Shown here: piece by piece, positions 17,227 to 26,607 of the stretch | Layout: each line of letters starts with the position of its first letter | How positions within the stretch are numbered: the stretch's first letter is position 1 | Source: Allopusillimonas sp008369125 | GTDB lineage: Bacteria > Pseudomonadota > Gammaproteobacteria > Burkholderiales > Burkholderiaceae_B | DNA length: 64,000 nt | Assembly: GCF_008369125.1 (NCBI RefSeq) | Contig: NZ_VOAY01000004.1 | Coordinates: forward strand, 1 to 64,000 | Direction of reading: 5' to 3' | Notes under the pieces: model-generated | Database searches by the model: none | Told to the model about the DNA's origin: nothing | What the model saw: the letters and a program-made list of their open reading frames with translations, nothing else | Translations under genes and position numbers: made by a program

Positions 17227-17993
17227 GTCACAAGCTCCTCTTCGGTATCGCCCAAGTATGCCTTGCGCACTTCAGGGTGGGCGCGCACTTCGGCAGGAGT
17301 GCCCAGCACCAGTTTTTTGCCACGATGCATAACGAGAATACGGTCGGCAAGATCAAATACCACGCGCATGTCGTGCTCGGTAATCAGAAACGTATAGTCG
17401 CCCGTCTGCGCCAGCGACCGCACCAGCGCCGTAACACGCAGCGTTTCCTCAGGCGTCATGCCTGCAGTAGGCTCGTCCAGCAGCACGAGATGGGGCCGCG
17501 TTGCCAGCACCATGGCGATTTCAACCAACCGCTTGTCACCGTAACTAATAATGCCCGCACGCTGGCCTGCCAGGTCGGCCAGCGACAGACGCGCAAGCAG
17601 GCCGTCAGCTTCTTTCTGTATGGGCGTGTTGCGCGAGGCTAGCCTGGCCCATCGACGGCTGTCACCATGGTAGGCAGTCAATGCCACTTCGATGTTTTCG
17701 CGAACCGTCATTTCTTCAAAAATATTGTTGATCTGAAACGACCGCGATACGCCCAGACGGCTGATGCGGTGAGGTGCAAGCCCAGTTATGTCTTTACCCT
17801 CAAACCAGATACGCCCCGCCGTCGGCACCATGCGGCCGGAGAGCAGGTTGTAAAACGTCGTCTTGCCAGCACCATTTGGGCCAATAATGGCCAGCGTTTC
17901 GCGCGGAAACACCTCGAGCGAAATGTCCGACACCGCCGCCACACCCCCAAATCGCTTGCCCAGCCCTTCTATTTTCAGTATTGGCTCTGTCAT
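17223..17993 (-). CDS. livG: Branched-chain amino acid-type ABC transporter ATPase LivG
   Basis: 256 residues from the ATG at 17993, which overlaps the livM stop (ATGA). Walker A is IIGPNGAGKTTFYNLLSG, the Q-loop region has FQINNIFEEMTVREN, the signature is ISYGDKRLVEIAMVL (a variant ISYGD, normal for LivG), Walker B is LVLLDEPTAGMTPEE, and the switch His is in FLITEHDMRVVF. It pairs with LivF. The frame is open upstream but that part is inside livM and unlike the family. Confidence 0.93.
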   Translation of the reverse strand: MTEPILKIEGLGKRFGGVAAVSDISLEVFPRETLAIIGPNGAGKTTFYNLLSGRMVPTAGRIWFEGKDITGLAPHRISRLGVSRSFQINNIFEEMTVRENIEVALTAYHGDSRRWARLASRNTPIQKEADGLLARLSLADLAGQRAGIISYGDKRLVEIAMVLATRPHLVLLDEPTAGMTPEETLRVTALVRSLAQTGDYTFLITEHDMRVVFDLADRILVMHRGKKLVLGTPAEVRAHPEVRKAYLGDTEEELVT

Positions 17994-18934
17994 TTGCGCT
18001 CCGTCCACCAGTCCAGCATGGTTCCAAGCACACCGCGCCTGAAGAACATCACCATCAATGCAAGCACAATACCCAGTACCAGCATCCATGCATGCGTCAT
18101 GCTGGTGATCCAGGTTTCAAGCAGCACAAACATACCCGCTCCAAAAAATGGCCCCAGAAAATAACCGCTACCGCCCAAAATTGTCATAAGCACAGGCTCG
18201 GCCGACATTGACCAATGCACAAGCTCAGGGCTGGCGATACGCAGAAACGGTGCCATCAGCCCGCCCGCCAGGCCGGCAAAGGCGCCTGCCACGGTGAAAG
18301 CGGCAAGACGATACGAGCGAACATTGAGACCGCAAAAAGCCACACGCTCGGGGTTTTGGCGTATGGCGCGCAAAATCAGGCCAAACGAAGAACGACATAT
18401 CAAATACAGCAGTGCGGACGCCAGCACCACAATACATAGCACCACCAGGTAATACACCGCTGGATCTCCCAGCGTGAGGTTCAGGCCAAGGCCAAACGAC
18501 GTCACCGCAAAGCCCGCAATGCCGTCGCTGCCGTTGGTAACAGAGCGCCACTGATGCACCACGGCAAACACCATCATGCCAAAGGCAAGCGTTAGCATGG
18601 CGAAATACACCTGATCAAGGCGCACACTCAGAAACCCGATCACCAGTGCCAACAGCCCACCCGCACCGACTGACACAGCCAGACACGCCAGCAGAGGCCA
18701 CTGCAGCGATTGCAGCAGCATCGCCGTGGCATAAGCACCTACGCCAAAAAACGCAGCATGGCCAAAGCTGAGCATGCCGGTATAGCCAAAAACCAGATTA
18801 AAACTGGCCGCAAACAGGCCAAGAATGAGAATTTCAGTGGCAATGAAAATATAGAAATACGGAGCAACCCACGGGACTGCCACCAACATCGCCAAAATAA
18901 TGATTGATATCGCTATGGTCAGTGGCTGCCTCAT
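17990..18934 (-). CDS. livM: Branched-chain amino acid-type ABC transporter permease LivM
   Basis: 314 residues with about eight to ten membrane segments. Family markers: ASFNLVFGYTGMLSFGHAAF near residue 43, and the coupling EAA-like loop around LICRSSFGLILRAIRQNPER. The end DWWTERK is charged and cytoplasmic. With LivH it forms the inner-membrane channel. Both ends overlap neighbours by four bases, so the liv genes are translationally coupled. Confidence 0.93.
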   Translation of the reverse strand: MRQPLTIAISIIILAMLVAVPWVAPYFYIFIATEILILGLFAASFNLVFGYTGMLSFGHAAFFGVGAYATAMLLQSLQWPLLACLAVSVGAGGLLALVIGFLSVRLDQVYFAMLTLAFGMMVFAVVHQWRSVTNGSDGIAGFAVTSFGLGLNLTLGDPAVYYLVVLCIVVLASALLYLICRSSFGLILRAIRQNPERVAFCGLNVRSYRLAAFTVAGAFAGLAGGLMAPFLRIASPELVHWSMSAEPVLMTILGGSGYFLGPFFGAGMFVLLETWITSMTHAWMLVLGIVLALMVMFFRRGVLGTMLDWWTERK

Positions 18935-19803
18935 GACGATGCTCCCTTGCCCATCAAGCCCTGGGGCTTTAGCAGCAACACAACCGCCATGCCCAAAAAT
19001 GGCAGCACCAGGTTCACCTCCGGAAAGAAGCGCCCGCCCAGTCCATGAATAAGCCCGAGCACTACGGCGCCAAGTAAAGCACCCGGGAAGCTGCCCAGCC
19101 CACCAATAACCACCACGATAAAACTCTCGATAATGATTTTGTCGCCCATGCCGGGGTCAATGGCACGCATGGGTGCCGCCACCACGCCGCCGACTGCCGC
19201 CAGCCAGGCTCCGAACGCAAACACACCGGTAATGACCAGACGGGTGTTGATGCACAACACTTGTGCCATCTCGCGGTCAAGGGCTGCTGCCCGCATGATT
19301 TTGCCGATTCGGGTTTTGTTGAACAGCAGCCAGAGGCCACACACAGAAACTAGCCCAACACTGATAACAAACAGACTATAGATGGGATATGTGACCCCGC
19401 CTGGCAGTGCCAGCGTACCCTTGAGCAAATCAGGCGGGTCAATAATGTGAATACCTGTGCCCCAGATAAGTCGTACAGATTCGTTAAGTATCAACATCAA
19501 CGCAAACGTAAGCAGCAGGCTGTCGGTTACCTCTCGCTGATAGATGAAGCGCAGCATCAAACGGTCAATAACCACGGCAAGCGCAGCCACACACAGCGGT
19601 GCTACCAGCAAGGTGAGCCAGAAGGGCATGCCCAGGCCTGCAATACAGGTATACGCCAGATAAGCACCCAGCATATAGAGCGCACCATGCGCAAAATTGA
19701 TGACGTTCAGTACGCCGAAGACGATGCTCAGACCAACGGCAATGACAAAAAGCAAAAGACCAATATCAAGACTATTCAGCAAAGCGGTGCCGAGACTACC
19801 CAT
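18931..19803 (-). CDS. livH: Branched-chain amino acid-type ABC transporter permease LivH
   Basis: 290 residues from the ATG at 19803, chosen for its GGAGG ribosome site. About eight membrane segments. Markers: LGLSIVFGVLNVINFAHGAL-like text near residue 25, the coupling loop KTRIGKIMRAAALDREMAQV, and IDPGMGDKIIIESFIVVVIG. The protein pairs with LivM. It overlaps livM by four bases and follows livK by 86 bases. Confidence 0.93.
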   Translation of the reverse strand: MGSLGTALLNSLDIGLLLFVIAVGLSIVFGVLNVINFAHGALYMLGAYLAYTCIAGLGMPFWLTLLVAPLCVAALAVVIDRLMLRFIYQREVTDSLLLTFALMLILNESVRLIWGTGIHIIDPPDLLKGTLALPGGVTYPIYSLFVISVGLVSVCGLWLLFNKTRIGKIMRAAALDREMAQVLCINTRLVITGVFAFGAWLAAVGGVVAAPMRAIDPGMGDKIIIESFIVVVIGGLGSFPGALLGAVVLGLIHGLGGRFFPEVNLVLPFLGMAVVLLLKPQGLMGKGASS

Positions 19804-19889
19804 GGTGCCTCCGAAAAGAAGTTGGCTCACGCCTGCGCGCAGCACATAGGCTTACGCACAGGCGTTGGCATTCACAATGAAGCGTATGC

Positions 19890-21122
19890 CTACAACTTGC
19901 AGGCCGGATCCACCGGCGGCGTTACCTTCTCGCCATCAAAATTTTCCACATCGGTCAGGGAGCGAACTTTATCTGCGGTATTCATGGCCGCTGTCAAACC
20001 CCACGTTGGCCCGATCAAGGCCTGATTGTCACCAACGCGCAGCGTGACCTTACCGGCAGGAGTATCGAGAACCATCCCTGAGAGCGCCTTGGCCACGGCC
20101 TTGCCATCTGTAGACCCTGCTTTTTCGATGGCCTGCTTGATCGCATAGATGGCCACATAGGCACCTTCGGCGTTGTAGCTAGGTGGGCTGTTGTACTTCT
20201 GCTTGTATGCCGAAACAAATTTCTTGTTGGCCTCTGTGTCATGTGAGTCGTACCAGTACCGTGTACCCAGCCACACACCTTCAGGCATTTGCTCGCCCAG
20301 CGCGGTCAGTACCTCTGTTGCCGCCCCCACCGACATCAGCACAGTCATGCCCTGCTTGAAAAAACCACGGTCATTGGCCTGGCGCACAAAGTTGACCAGA
20401 TCACCGCCCCATAGTGAAATCAGAACGCCGTCCGGCTTGCTTTCCATGACGCTATTGATAAAAGGCGTGAAGTCTTCAGCACCAAACCGTGGAAATGAAG
20501 GCGATGTCGACAGCTCAACGTCAGGTTTTTTCTCTTTAAGATATTTACCGAAAAACTCCCAGGACTGATGACCAAACGCGTAATCAGGGCCAATCGTCGT
20601 CCATTTTTTGGCGCCTGATTTTGCCGCAATCGCAGCAGCCCCACCCATGTTCTGGTTTACATTGACGCTGACACGATACGTAAACGCATTGCACAGTTTG
20701 CCCGTAACATCAGGCGTTGCGGCGTGCGTGATGATAAAAGGCTTGCCAAGCTCTGGCAGCACAGGCACCAGACCCTGCGCGACGCCCGAGCTGTCCAGCC
20801 CCATCAAGACATCGACCTTATCCTGATACACCAGTTTGCGTGCAGCTTGTATGGCCACGGCTGCCTTACCTTGCCCGTCTTCGAGCGTAAGCGCCAGCTG
20901 ACGCCCCATTACACCGCCAGCGCCATTGATTTCATCCATGGCGAGCTGTATGCCCTGCTCCGCAAACTTGCCATACGAAGCGGCACTGCCCGACATAATG
21001 TAAATAGCACCGATACGCACGGGTTGCTCTGCGGCATGCGCGGCAGGCAATGCTCCAGGCACCGACAGAACGCCGGCCAATGCGAGGGTTGTGATAACCC
21101 GATTAGTAAGAAACTTGCACAT
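19890..21122 (-). CDS. livK: Periplasmic substrate-binding protein of the liv system
   Basis: 410 residues with a Sec signal peptide (about 1-30, ending PAAHAAEQ). The mature part is a type 1 periplasmic fold: PVRIGAIYIMSGSAASYGKF, INGAGGVMGRQLALTLEDGQ and a C-terminal cysteine-containing tail (DPACKL). It gives the transporter its specificity. Homologues beside acyl-CoA genes may bind aromatic or other organic acids instead of leucine; the sequence alone does not decide. GGGAGACAGCAT precedes the ATG. Confidence 0.9.
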   Translation of the reverse strand: MCKFLTNRVITTLALAGVLSVPGALPAAHAAEQPVRIGAIYIMSGSAASYGKFAEQGIQLAMDEINGAGGVMGRQLALTLEDGQGKAAVAIQAARKLVYQDKVDVLMGLDSSGVAQGLVPVLPELGKPFIITHAATPDVTGKLCNAFTYRVSVNVNQNMGGAAAIAAKSGAKKWTTIGPDYAFGHQSWEFFGKYLKEKKPDVELSTSPSFPRFGAEDFTPFINSVMESKPDGVLISLWGGDLVNFVRQANDRGFFKQGMTVLMSVGAATEVLTALGEQMPEGVWLGTRYWYDSHDTEANKKFVSAYKQKYNSPPSYNAEGAYVAIYAIKQAIEKAGSTDGKAVAKALSGMVLDTPAGKVTLRVGDNQALIGPTWGLTAAMNTADKVRSLTDVENFDGEKVTPPVDPACKL

Positions 21123-21214
21123 ATGCTGTCTCCCTTGGTTTTGTGGCGCGACTTTTGACGCGTCATAATTATGTTGCTGCTGTCTCCTTCAAACCTCATC
21201 AGTATTTATGTGCG

Positions 21215-22840
21215 TTAACCTCCTCCGGTCAACTGATCACGCAGAATGTTTTTGCGGATCTTGCCGGTAGACGTTTTCGGCAATTCGCCGAATACAAATT
21301 TGCGTGGCGCCTTGTACGAAGCCATATTGGCTTTGCAAAAGACGATGAACTCTTGTTCGTCAGGTATGTTTAACGGGTCTTTCAGCGCAATGAAGGCACA
21401 GGGGGTTTCGCCCCATTTTTCATCAGCCATGGCGACAACGGCCGCCTCGAGCACGAGCGGGTGTCGATACAAAACATCTTCGACTTCCTGGCTGGAAATG
21501 TTTTCGCCCCCTGAAATAATAATGTCCTTGGCTCGGTCTTTAACCTCGGCATAGCCGTCGGGGTGCATGACGGCGAGATCTCCGGTACGAAACCAGCCAT
21601 GTGCAAAGGCTTCTTGGGTAGCCTTCTCGTTTTTAAGATACCCCTTCATCAGCGTGTTGCCACGCATCAGCATCTCGCCCATGGTCTTACCGTCTGCAGG
21701 CGCCAGCGTGCCCGGCTCGGTGCCTTCAACGGCCACCTCGTCAATGGCATAAAGCCCCACGCCCTGCCTGGCCATTTTTCGAGCCAGCGCATCGACATCC
21801 AGGGCTTTCCATTGGTCTTGCACGACACACACTGTAGATGGGCCGTACGACTCGGTCAGCCCATAAAGGTGTGTGATATCAAACCCAACCTGCTGGCCTT
21901 TGCCAATAACTGAACTGGGTGGGGCAGCCCCGCCAACGGCAAACTGCACGGGGCGATCCAGCTTGATGCCGGCTTTGTAAAAGTCATTAACCAGCATATT
22001 AAGCACAATGGGCGCGCCGCACATATGGGTAACCAGGTTGCGTTGTATGCGCCCCAGCACCTCATCAGTCTGTACTTTGGGCAGACAGACATGGGTTCCA
22101 CCTATGGCTGTGACCGCCCATGTGTAAGCCCAGCCATTGCAGTGAAACATGGGCAAGGTCCACAGATACACAGAATCTGCCGTCATATTGAGGGCCATGG
22201 CATTGCTCATGGCCGCCAAATAAGCGCCGCGGTGATGGTAAACCACCCCCTTGGGGTTGCCCGTGGTACCCGACGTGTAATTGAGCGAAATAGCATCCCA
22301 CTCGTCGGCCGGCTTTTGCCAATCAAAATCAGGTTCGCCCATTTTGATCATTTGCTCATAGCTAAAGCGCGCCAGCCCTTTCGATGCACCGGCTTCTCGG
22401 GCCACAGCCACCAACAGCGGCGGTGCAACCATATCGACAAGAGCCTGTTGCACCAGCAACTCGAATTCAGTGTCGTAGAACAGCACTCGTGATTCGCCAT
22501 GATCCAGAATAAACCTTAACGTTGCCACATCGAGTCGAGTATTTAGGGCATTGAGCACAGCGCCCGTCATGGCAACAAAGTAATGGCTTTCAAGCAGTTC
22601 GTGGGTGTTAAAGCACAAGACGGAAACCGTATCGCCCGTCTTGATGCCCATGCTGTCGAGCACCGAGGCCATGGCACGGCAGCGATCATAGACCTGCTGG
22701 TAGGTCAACGACATATCGTCATCGATAATGGCGGTTTTTTCTGGGAACACATGCGCCGACCGCTGCAAAAACGAAAGCGGGGTCAGGCTGGAGTAATTTG
22801 CCGGGTTTTTGTCCAGGCCCTGCTGATACTTGTTGACCAT
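21215..22840 (-). CDS. Acyl-CoA synthetase (AMP-binding, ANL family)
   Basis: 541 residues. It activates a carboxylic acid to the acyl-CoA through an acyl-adenylate. Motifs in order: SLNYTSGTTGNPKGVVYHHR (ATP loop, about 190), LYGLTESYGPSTV, GWFRTGDLAVMHPDGYAEVK, the hinge DRAKDIIISGGENISSQEVE, and the catalytic Lys in PKTSTGKIRKNILRD (about 525). Length and text fit the medium/long-chain or methylthiopropionate-type ligases. It lies two bases after the DUF6285-like gene and 92 before livK. The substrate is probably the compound imported by the neighbouring Liv system; this is inferred. Confidence 0.9.
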   Translation of the reverse strand: MVNKYQQGLDKNPANYSSLTPLSFLQRSAHVFPEKTAIIDDDMSLTYQQVYDRCRAMASVLDSMGIKTGDTVSVLCFNTHELLESHYFVAMTGAVLNALNTRLDVATLRFILDHGESRVLFYDTEFELLVQQALVDMVAPPLLVAVAREAGASKGLARFSYEQMIKMGEPDFDWQKPADEWDAISLNYTSGTTGNPKGVVYHHRGAYLAAMSNAMALNMTADSVYLWTLPMFHCNGWAYTWAVTAIGGTHVCLPKVQTDEVLGRIQRNLVTHMCGAPIVLNMLVNDFYKAGIKLDRPVQFAVGGAAPPSSVIGKGQQVGFDITHLYGLTESYGPSTVCVVQDQWKALDVDALARKMARQGVGLYAIDEVAVEGTEPGTLAPADGKTMGEMLMRGNTLMKGYLKNEKATQEAFAHGWFRTGDLAVMHPDGYAEVKDRAKDIIISGGENISSQEVEDVLYRHPLVLEAAVVAMADEKWGETPCAFIALKDPLNIPDEQEFIVFCKANMASYKAPRKFVFGELPKTSTGKIRKNILRDQLTGGG

Positions 22841-22842
22841 GT

Positions 22843-23211
22843 TCAGTCAGCCTCTTGGCGAAGATATTTTGGATTACTTAACGCCAGCTTTTCTTGTGTG
22901 AGCGAAAGCAATAGCGCGCGCAGCGACGAATGGCGCGACGTGTCAATGCCACGTCGGCGAATCAAGGCGGCCAACCCGGCCTCTGTAGGCTGCGTGCCCT
23001 GCACCTTTTCAGTGTGCAGAAAACCCGCTATCCGGCCACCACCCTGGCCGCCCGCAACCTGGCTTGCAGCCAGCTCACGCGCGGCAATCGCCATGGCATT
23101 CGCTATCATCAGTACATCATAGGTTTTGTCTTCGGGCAATAAGGGAAGCAACTCATCCAGTAACGCGCGACGCGCCACAGACAGCAACTCATCTCCAGCG
23201 GGTCTATTCAC
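22843..23211 (-). CDS. DUF6285-like protein of the acyl-CoA cluster
   Basis: 122 residues from a GTG at 23211; AGGAGG lies six bases before it, whereas the in-frame ATG further up has no ribosome site. The protein is helical, with RPAGDELLSVARRALLDELL at the start and ANAMAIAARELA in the middle. I recognise it as the small DUF6285 type often found between an APH-like kinase and an acyl-CoA dehydrogenase. Its role is unknown; a helper or chaperone role for its neighbours is guesswork. It abuts the ligase gene by two bases. Confidence 0.65.
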   Translation of the reverse strand: MNRPAGDELLSVARRALLDELLPLLPEDKTYDVLMIANAMAIAARELAASQVAGGQGGGRIAGFLHTEKVQGTQPTEAGLAALIRRRGIDTSRHSSLRALLLSLTQEKLALSNPKYLRQEAD

Positions 23212-23342
23212 GCAAGCCTCCTGTTTGCCGTAAGCCGGGCGTTGCTCCACACCGGGTTTTCACAAGGCGTACGGCGTGGTTAGAACAAGCTATGTCGCAC
23301 ATAAAATAGTGCGTGCCACCAACCCTGCTCACATCAAAACAA

Positions 23343-24383
23343 TTAACTCTGGACATCTTCAAAGCCCTCCATACGCTCAATATGGGATAGCAAGTCATAC
23401 TCCATTTCAGGCACCATGCGACCCGTCAGGGCAAGCTCAAGCGAAGACTCTTCGCCCGAAATATGACGCTGCGTCTGCTGCAAGGCAATAACTGCCCAGC
23501 GCGTAAGGCCCATGGCCTCCCAATACAACACCTGTCGAGCATCAACCCCGCGACCACTGGCTTGGGTGTATGCCGAGAACAGATCGCTCTTATGGCCTAT
23601 GCCGCCCACTTCGCGGCCATTCTGGCCAAAGCGCCAGCTCTTTGCACACAACCAGCCAAGGTCTTCCAGCGGATCACTCCAGGATGCGAACTCCCAGTCG
23701 AGCACCCCAGAAAGTCGGCCCTCGTCCACCATGTAGTTACCGGTGCGAAAGTCACCGTGGCACAGCACCAGCTCGCCACCAGGAGGCGCGTTGTCTTCCA
23801 GCCAGTTGAGCGCCCACTCAAGAACAGGATGGGGTTCATCGATGTGATCAAGGGCCGCCCGGTAATCCTCCACCCGTTGCAGCGCGGGGGCTTTTTTTGG
23901 AATGGGCAGAAACCCCAGGCGTTCGTCAGGAGGCTGCACTGCATGCAGCCGCGCCAACTCATGTGCCAATTGCTGCGTCAGCGCTGTCGCCTGAGATTCT
24001 GACAACATGCCACGCACCAACTGTCGGCCTGAGGCAGTACCCCCCACCCTTCTCATGACACAGAAAGGGGCTCCAATAACGGAAGAGTCGACACACAACC
24101 AAAGCGGCTCTGGTACGGTTACGCCCGCCTGCCACGCACACTGAAGCACGCAAAACTCTTGTTCACGGCTTAAACTGACATCAACCTGCGACTCGGCATC
24201 GCTGCGCACCACCAGATCCAGAAAGCCCGGATACTCGCCACCAACACAGTCGACAGCGAATGCGTAATTGTTCTGGATGGCGCCCCCCGAAAGCGTTGAA
24301 AACGCGTTTACAGAAACCTGGCTAGCACCAGTCTGTCGTTGTATGTAGTGTCTGAGCGCTTCACAAACGCTTTCATCGGACAT
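23343..24383 (-). CDS. APH-like phosphotransferase (ACAD10/11-type kinase domain)
   Basis: 346 residues from the ATG at 24383, which has AAGGAGACAGT before it. The kinase-like fold shows the Brenner-type catalytic loop LCHGDFRTGNYMVDEGRL (about 195-212) and the metal Asp in GVLDWEFASWSDPLEDLGWL. In bacteria with this gene order the family is thought to phosphorylate hydroxy-acyl-CoA compounds during degradation of hydroxylated fatty acids, by analogy to ACAD10/11. It is not an antibiotic resistance gene on context. Its neighbours are the acyl-CoA dehydrogenase and the DUF6285-like gene. Confidence 0.82.
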   Translation of the reverse strand: MSDESVCEALRHYIQRQTGASQVSVNAFSTLSGGAIQNNYAFAVDCVGGEYPGFLDLVVRSDAESQVDVSLSREQEFCVLQCAWQAGVTVPEPLWLCVDSSVIGAPFCVMRRVGGTASGRQLVRGMLSESQATALTQQLAHELARLHAVQPPDERLGFLPIPKKAPALQRVEDYRAALDHIDEPHPVLEWALNWLEDNAPPGGELVLCHGDFRTGNYMVDEGRLSGVLDWEFASWSDPLEDLGWLCAKSWRFGQNGREVGGIGHKSDLFSAYTQASGRGVDARQVLYWEAMGLTRWAVIALQQTQRHISGEESSLELALTGRMVPEMEYDLLSHIERMEGFEDVQS

Positions 24384-24501
24384 ACTGTCTCCTTGCTGCC
24401 GCAAGCGCTTTCTTTGACAGCTGACACATGCTGCTGCGCCAGCCATCTGCCACGGCCTGGTAATGTTCTGATTTACCCCTTACTTACGCGCAGCGCCAGC
24501 G

Positions 24502-25710
24502 TCAGCCCCAACGCCAGAAATCAATACCCTCTTTCAGCAAATTGCGCGAAAGCACCATCTTGTGGACCTCGGACGCCCCGTCTACAAGCCTGGCCTGCCG
24601 CGCATAGCGATAAATCCATTCGAGCACGGTGTCGCGCGAGTAACCCTTGGCTCCACAAAGCTGAATCGCTGTATCTACAGACTTGTGTAAGGTGTCAGCC
24701 ACCGCCACTTTGGCCATAGACACTTCTTTGCGGGCAAAGTCACCAGTGTCCAGCATCCATGCGGCATGCATGGTCAGCAGGCGCCCAACTTGTATGGCCA
24801 TGGCTGCCTCACCAAGCATCCATTGCACCCCTTCTCGCTGGGCCAGCTTTTGTCCGAATGACTCGCGATGCGTTACATACTCGGTCGCGATTTCGAGCGA
24901 GCGCTTCGACAGCCCCAGCCAGCGCATGCAATGCGTCAACCTTGCTGGCCCCAGCCGAATCTGCGTCAGCTTCAGGCCATCGCCCACTTCCATCAGACGG
25001 TTCTCATCAGGAATGCGCATATTGGTAAAGCGCAGTTCGCAGTGGCCACCGTGCTCTTCGGGCCCCATGATGGGAATGCGTCGCACGATTTCCCAGCCCG
25101 GATCATCTTTGTGAAACAGAAATGCTGTCAGACCTTTGCGCGGGTCATCAGAAGTTTTGGCGATCAGAATAAAGTGCGAGGCCTCGGCCGCACCGGTAAT
25201 AAAGTGCTTGAACCCGTTGACCACCCAATGGTCACCCTGGCGCTTGGCAGTTGTCAGCATCATGGAGGGGTCTGAACCAGAACCGGGAGCGGGCTCTGTC
25301 ATCACAAACGACGAGCGTACATCGCCGTCAATAATAGGCTGCAGCCAGCGTTCTTTCTGGGCTTCGGTCGCCACTTTGTTCAAGACCATCATATTGCCGT
25401 CATCGGGCGCACATGAGTTGAACACGACGGGACCAAAAATAGAGCGGTTCATCTCCTCGTAACAAGCCGCCATCTCGGCCATGCTCAAGCCCTGGCCACC
25501 TCGTTCAACCGGCATCTGCAGCGACCAGAGCCCTTGTTCTTTGGCTTCACCCCGCATACGGTGCAACAAGGGCAATGAGATGTTTTCATGCTCATCATAA
25601 GAGGCTGCATCACTTTCCAGCGGAATAAGTCGCTCATCAACAAAGCTGCGAATACGCGCGCGCTTTTCTTCAACGCGCGGCGACAAGCTGAAATCCATGT
25701 GTAAACCCAT
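24502..25710 (-). CDS. Acyl-CoA dehydrogenase (ACAD10/11-like)
   Basis: 402 residues. An FAD enzyme that introduces a C2-C3 double bond or, with the adjacent kinase, removes a phosphorylated hydroxyl from acyl-CoA. FAD-binding text: SSFVMTEPAPGSGSDPSMML (about 135-154), HWVVNGFKHFITGAAEASHF, and the C-terminal IQLCGAKGYSRDTVLEWIYR and ARQARLVDGASEVHKMVLSR. Length and ending match the ACAD10/11 group. AAAGG lies seven bases before the ATG. It sits 14 bases after the SDR gene. Confidence 0.9.
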   Translation of the reverse strand: MGLHMDFSLSPRVEEKRARIRSFVDERLIPLESDAASYDEHENISLPLLHRMRGEAKEQGLWSLQMPVERGGQGLSMAEMAACYEEMNRSIFGPVVFNSCAPDDGNMMVLNKVATEAQKERWLQPIIDGDVRSSFVMTEPAPGSGSDPSMMLTTAKRQGDHWVVNGFKHFITGAAEASHFILIAKTSDDPRKGLTAFLFHKDDPGWEIVRRIPIMGPEEHGGHCELRFTNMRIPDENRLMEVGDGLKLTQIRLGPARLTHCMRWLGLSKRSLEIATEYVTHRESFGQKLAQREGVQWMLGEAAMAIQVGRLLTMHAAWMLDTGDFARKEVSMAKVAVADTLHKSVDTAIQLCGAKGYSRDTVLEWIYRYARQARLVDGASEVHKMVLSRNLLKEGIDFWRWG

Positions 25711-25724
25711 GTATAAACCTTTTA

Positions 25725-26492
25725 TTAAAGTGATGAGTGCAGATGACCGCCATCGACCACTATCGATGTGCCCGTCATGTAACGCGAAGCATCGGAAGCC
25801 AGCAACAGCAAGGCACCGTCGAGATCGGCAGGTTGGCCCAGCCGGCGCTGGGGTATGCGTCCGATCATGGCCTGCCCTGCATCCGATGCAAAAAACTCTC
25901 GATTGAGATCAGTTTCGATATAGCCAGGCGCCAGTGCGTTCACACGAATACCGTGCCGGGCCCATTCAAGCGCAAGCGCTTTAGTCATCTGCTCCAGACC
26001 TGCTTTGGACACGGCATAAGGCAACACCCCGCCAGCCACTCTATGGCCCAGTATGGAAGAAACCATTAGCACGACACCTGGCCGGTCGGCAGCAACCAGT
26101 CGTTGCGCAACCTTGTTGGCGACCAGCCAGCAGCCTTTAAGATTTACGTCAATGACCTGGTCCCACTCTTGCGCACTTAGCGACAAAGACTTCTTGGTAA
26201 TGGCATTGCCTGCATTGCAGACCGCAAGGTCGACCCGGCCAAACCTGCTTTCGGCTTTATCAAGACCTGCAGCGATGGAAGCATCATCGGTAACATCCAC
26301 GGACACTGCGCACGCCTCTATGCCTAGCGCAGCAAGCTCTGCGACCAGATGCTCGAGTGGCTGGATACGCCTTCCGGCGAGTACCAGCCGCGCCCCCGCA
26401 CCCCCCAAGGTTTTTGAGATGTGTGCTCCCAGGCCACCAGCGGCCCCCGTGACCAGCGCCACCTTCCCGCTCAGGCTGAACATTTCGTCCAT
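25725..26492 (-). CDS. Short-chain dehydrogenase/reductase
   Basis: 255 residues from the ATG at 26492 with GGGAGGAG upstream. Classical SDR: NAD(P) loop VTGAAGGLGAHI, NAG at VCNAGNAITK, catalytic Ser in MVSSILGHRV, YAVSK catalytic pair, and the ending ASRYMTGTSIVVDGGHLHS. It would oxidise a hydroxy-acyl-CoA or a similar alcohol. It is the first gene of the eleven-gene minus-strand run that ends with tetR, and so probably lies next to the promoter of the operon. Confidence 0.88.
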   Translation of the reverse strand: MDEMFSLSGKVALVTGAAGGLGAHISKTLGGAGARLVLAGRRIQPLEHLVAELAALGIEACAVSVDVTDDASIAAGLDKAESRFGRVDLAVCNAGNAITKKSLSLSAQEWDQVIDVNLKGCWLVANKVAQRLVAADRPGVVLMVSSILGHRVAGGVLPYAVSKAGLEQMTKALALEWARHGIRVNALAPGYIETDLNREFFASDAGQAMIGRIPQRRLGQPADLDGALLLLASDASRYMTGTSIVVDGGHLHSSL

Positions 26493-26516
26493 TTCTCTCC
26501 TCCCTGACCAATCATA

Positions 26517-26528
26517 GAACACTCGTTC
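26517..26528. promoter_or_regulatory. Candidate operator palindrome GAAC-N4-GTTC
   Basis: GAAC ACTC GTTC lies 25 bases upstream of the SDR start in the 115-base gap between the divergent SDR and FUSC genes. GAAC-N4-GTTC-like palindromes are used by TetR-family regulators of fatty acid genes such as PsrA. The TetR gene that ends this operon could act here; the site was seen by eye only and is short. Confidence 0.35.
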
Positions 26529-26607
26529 GGTTTTTTCAAATAATACGCTAAACGGCAACACGGGCTACGCTCTATACTTTCAATCTTCGCCCTGATGCGG
26601 TTTCTGC

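Noticed and set aside
23343..24383. Aminoglycoside resistance kinase
   Set aside because: The APH fold is present, but length, text and the acyl-CoA gene context fit the ACAD10/11-type kinase of lipid breakdown.
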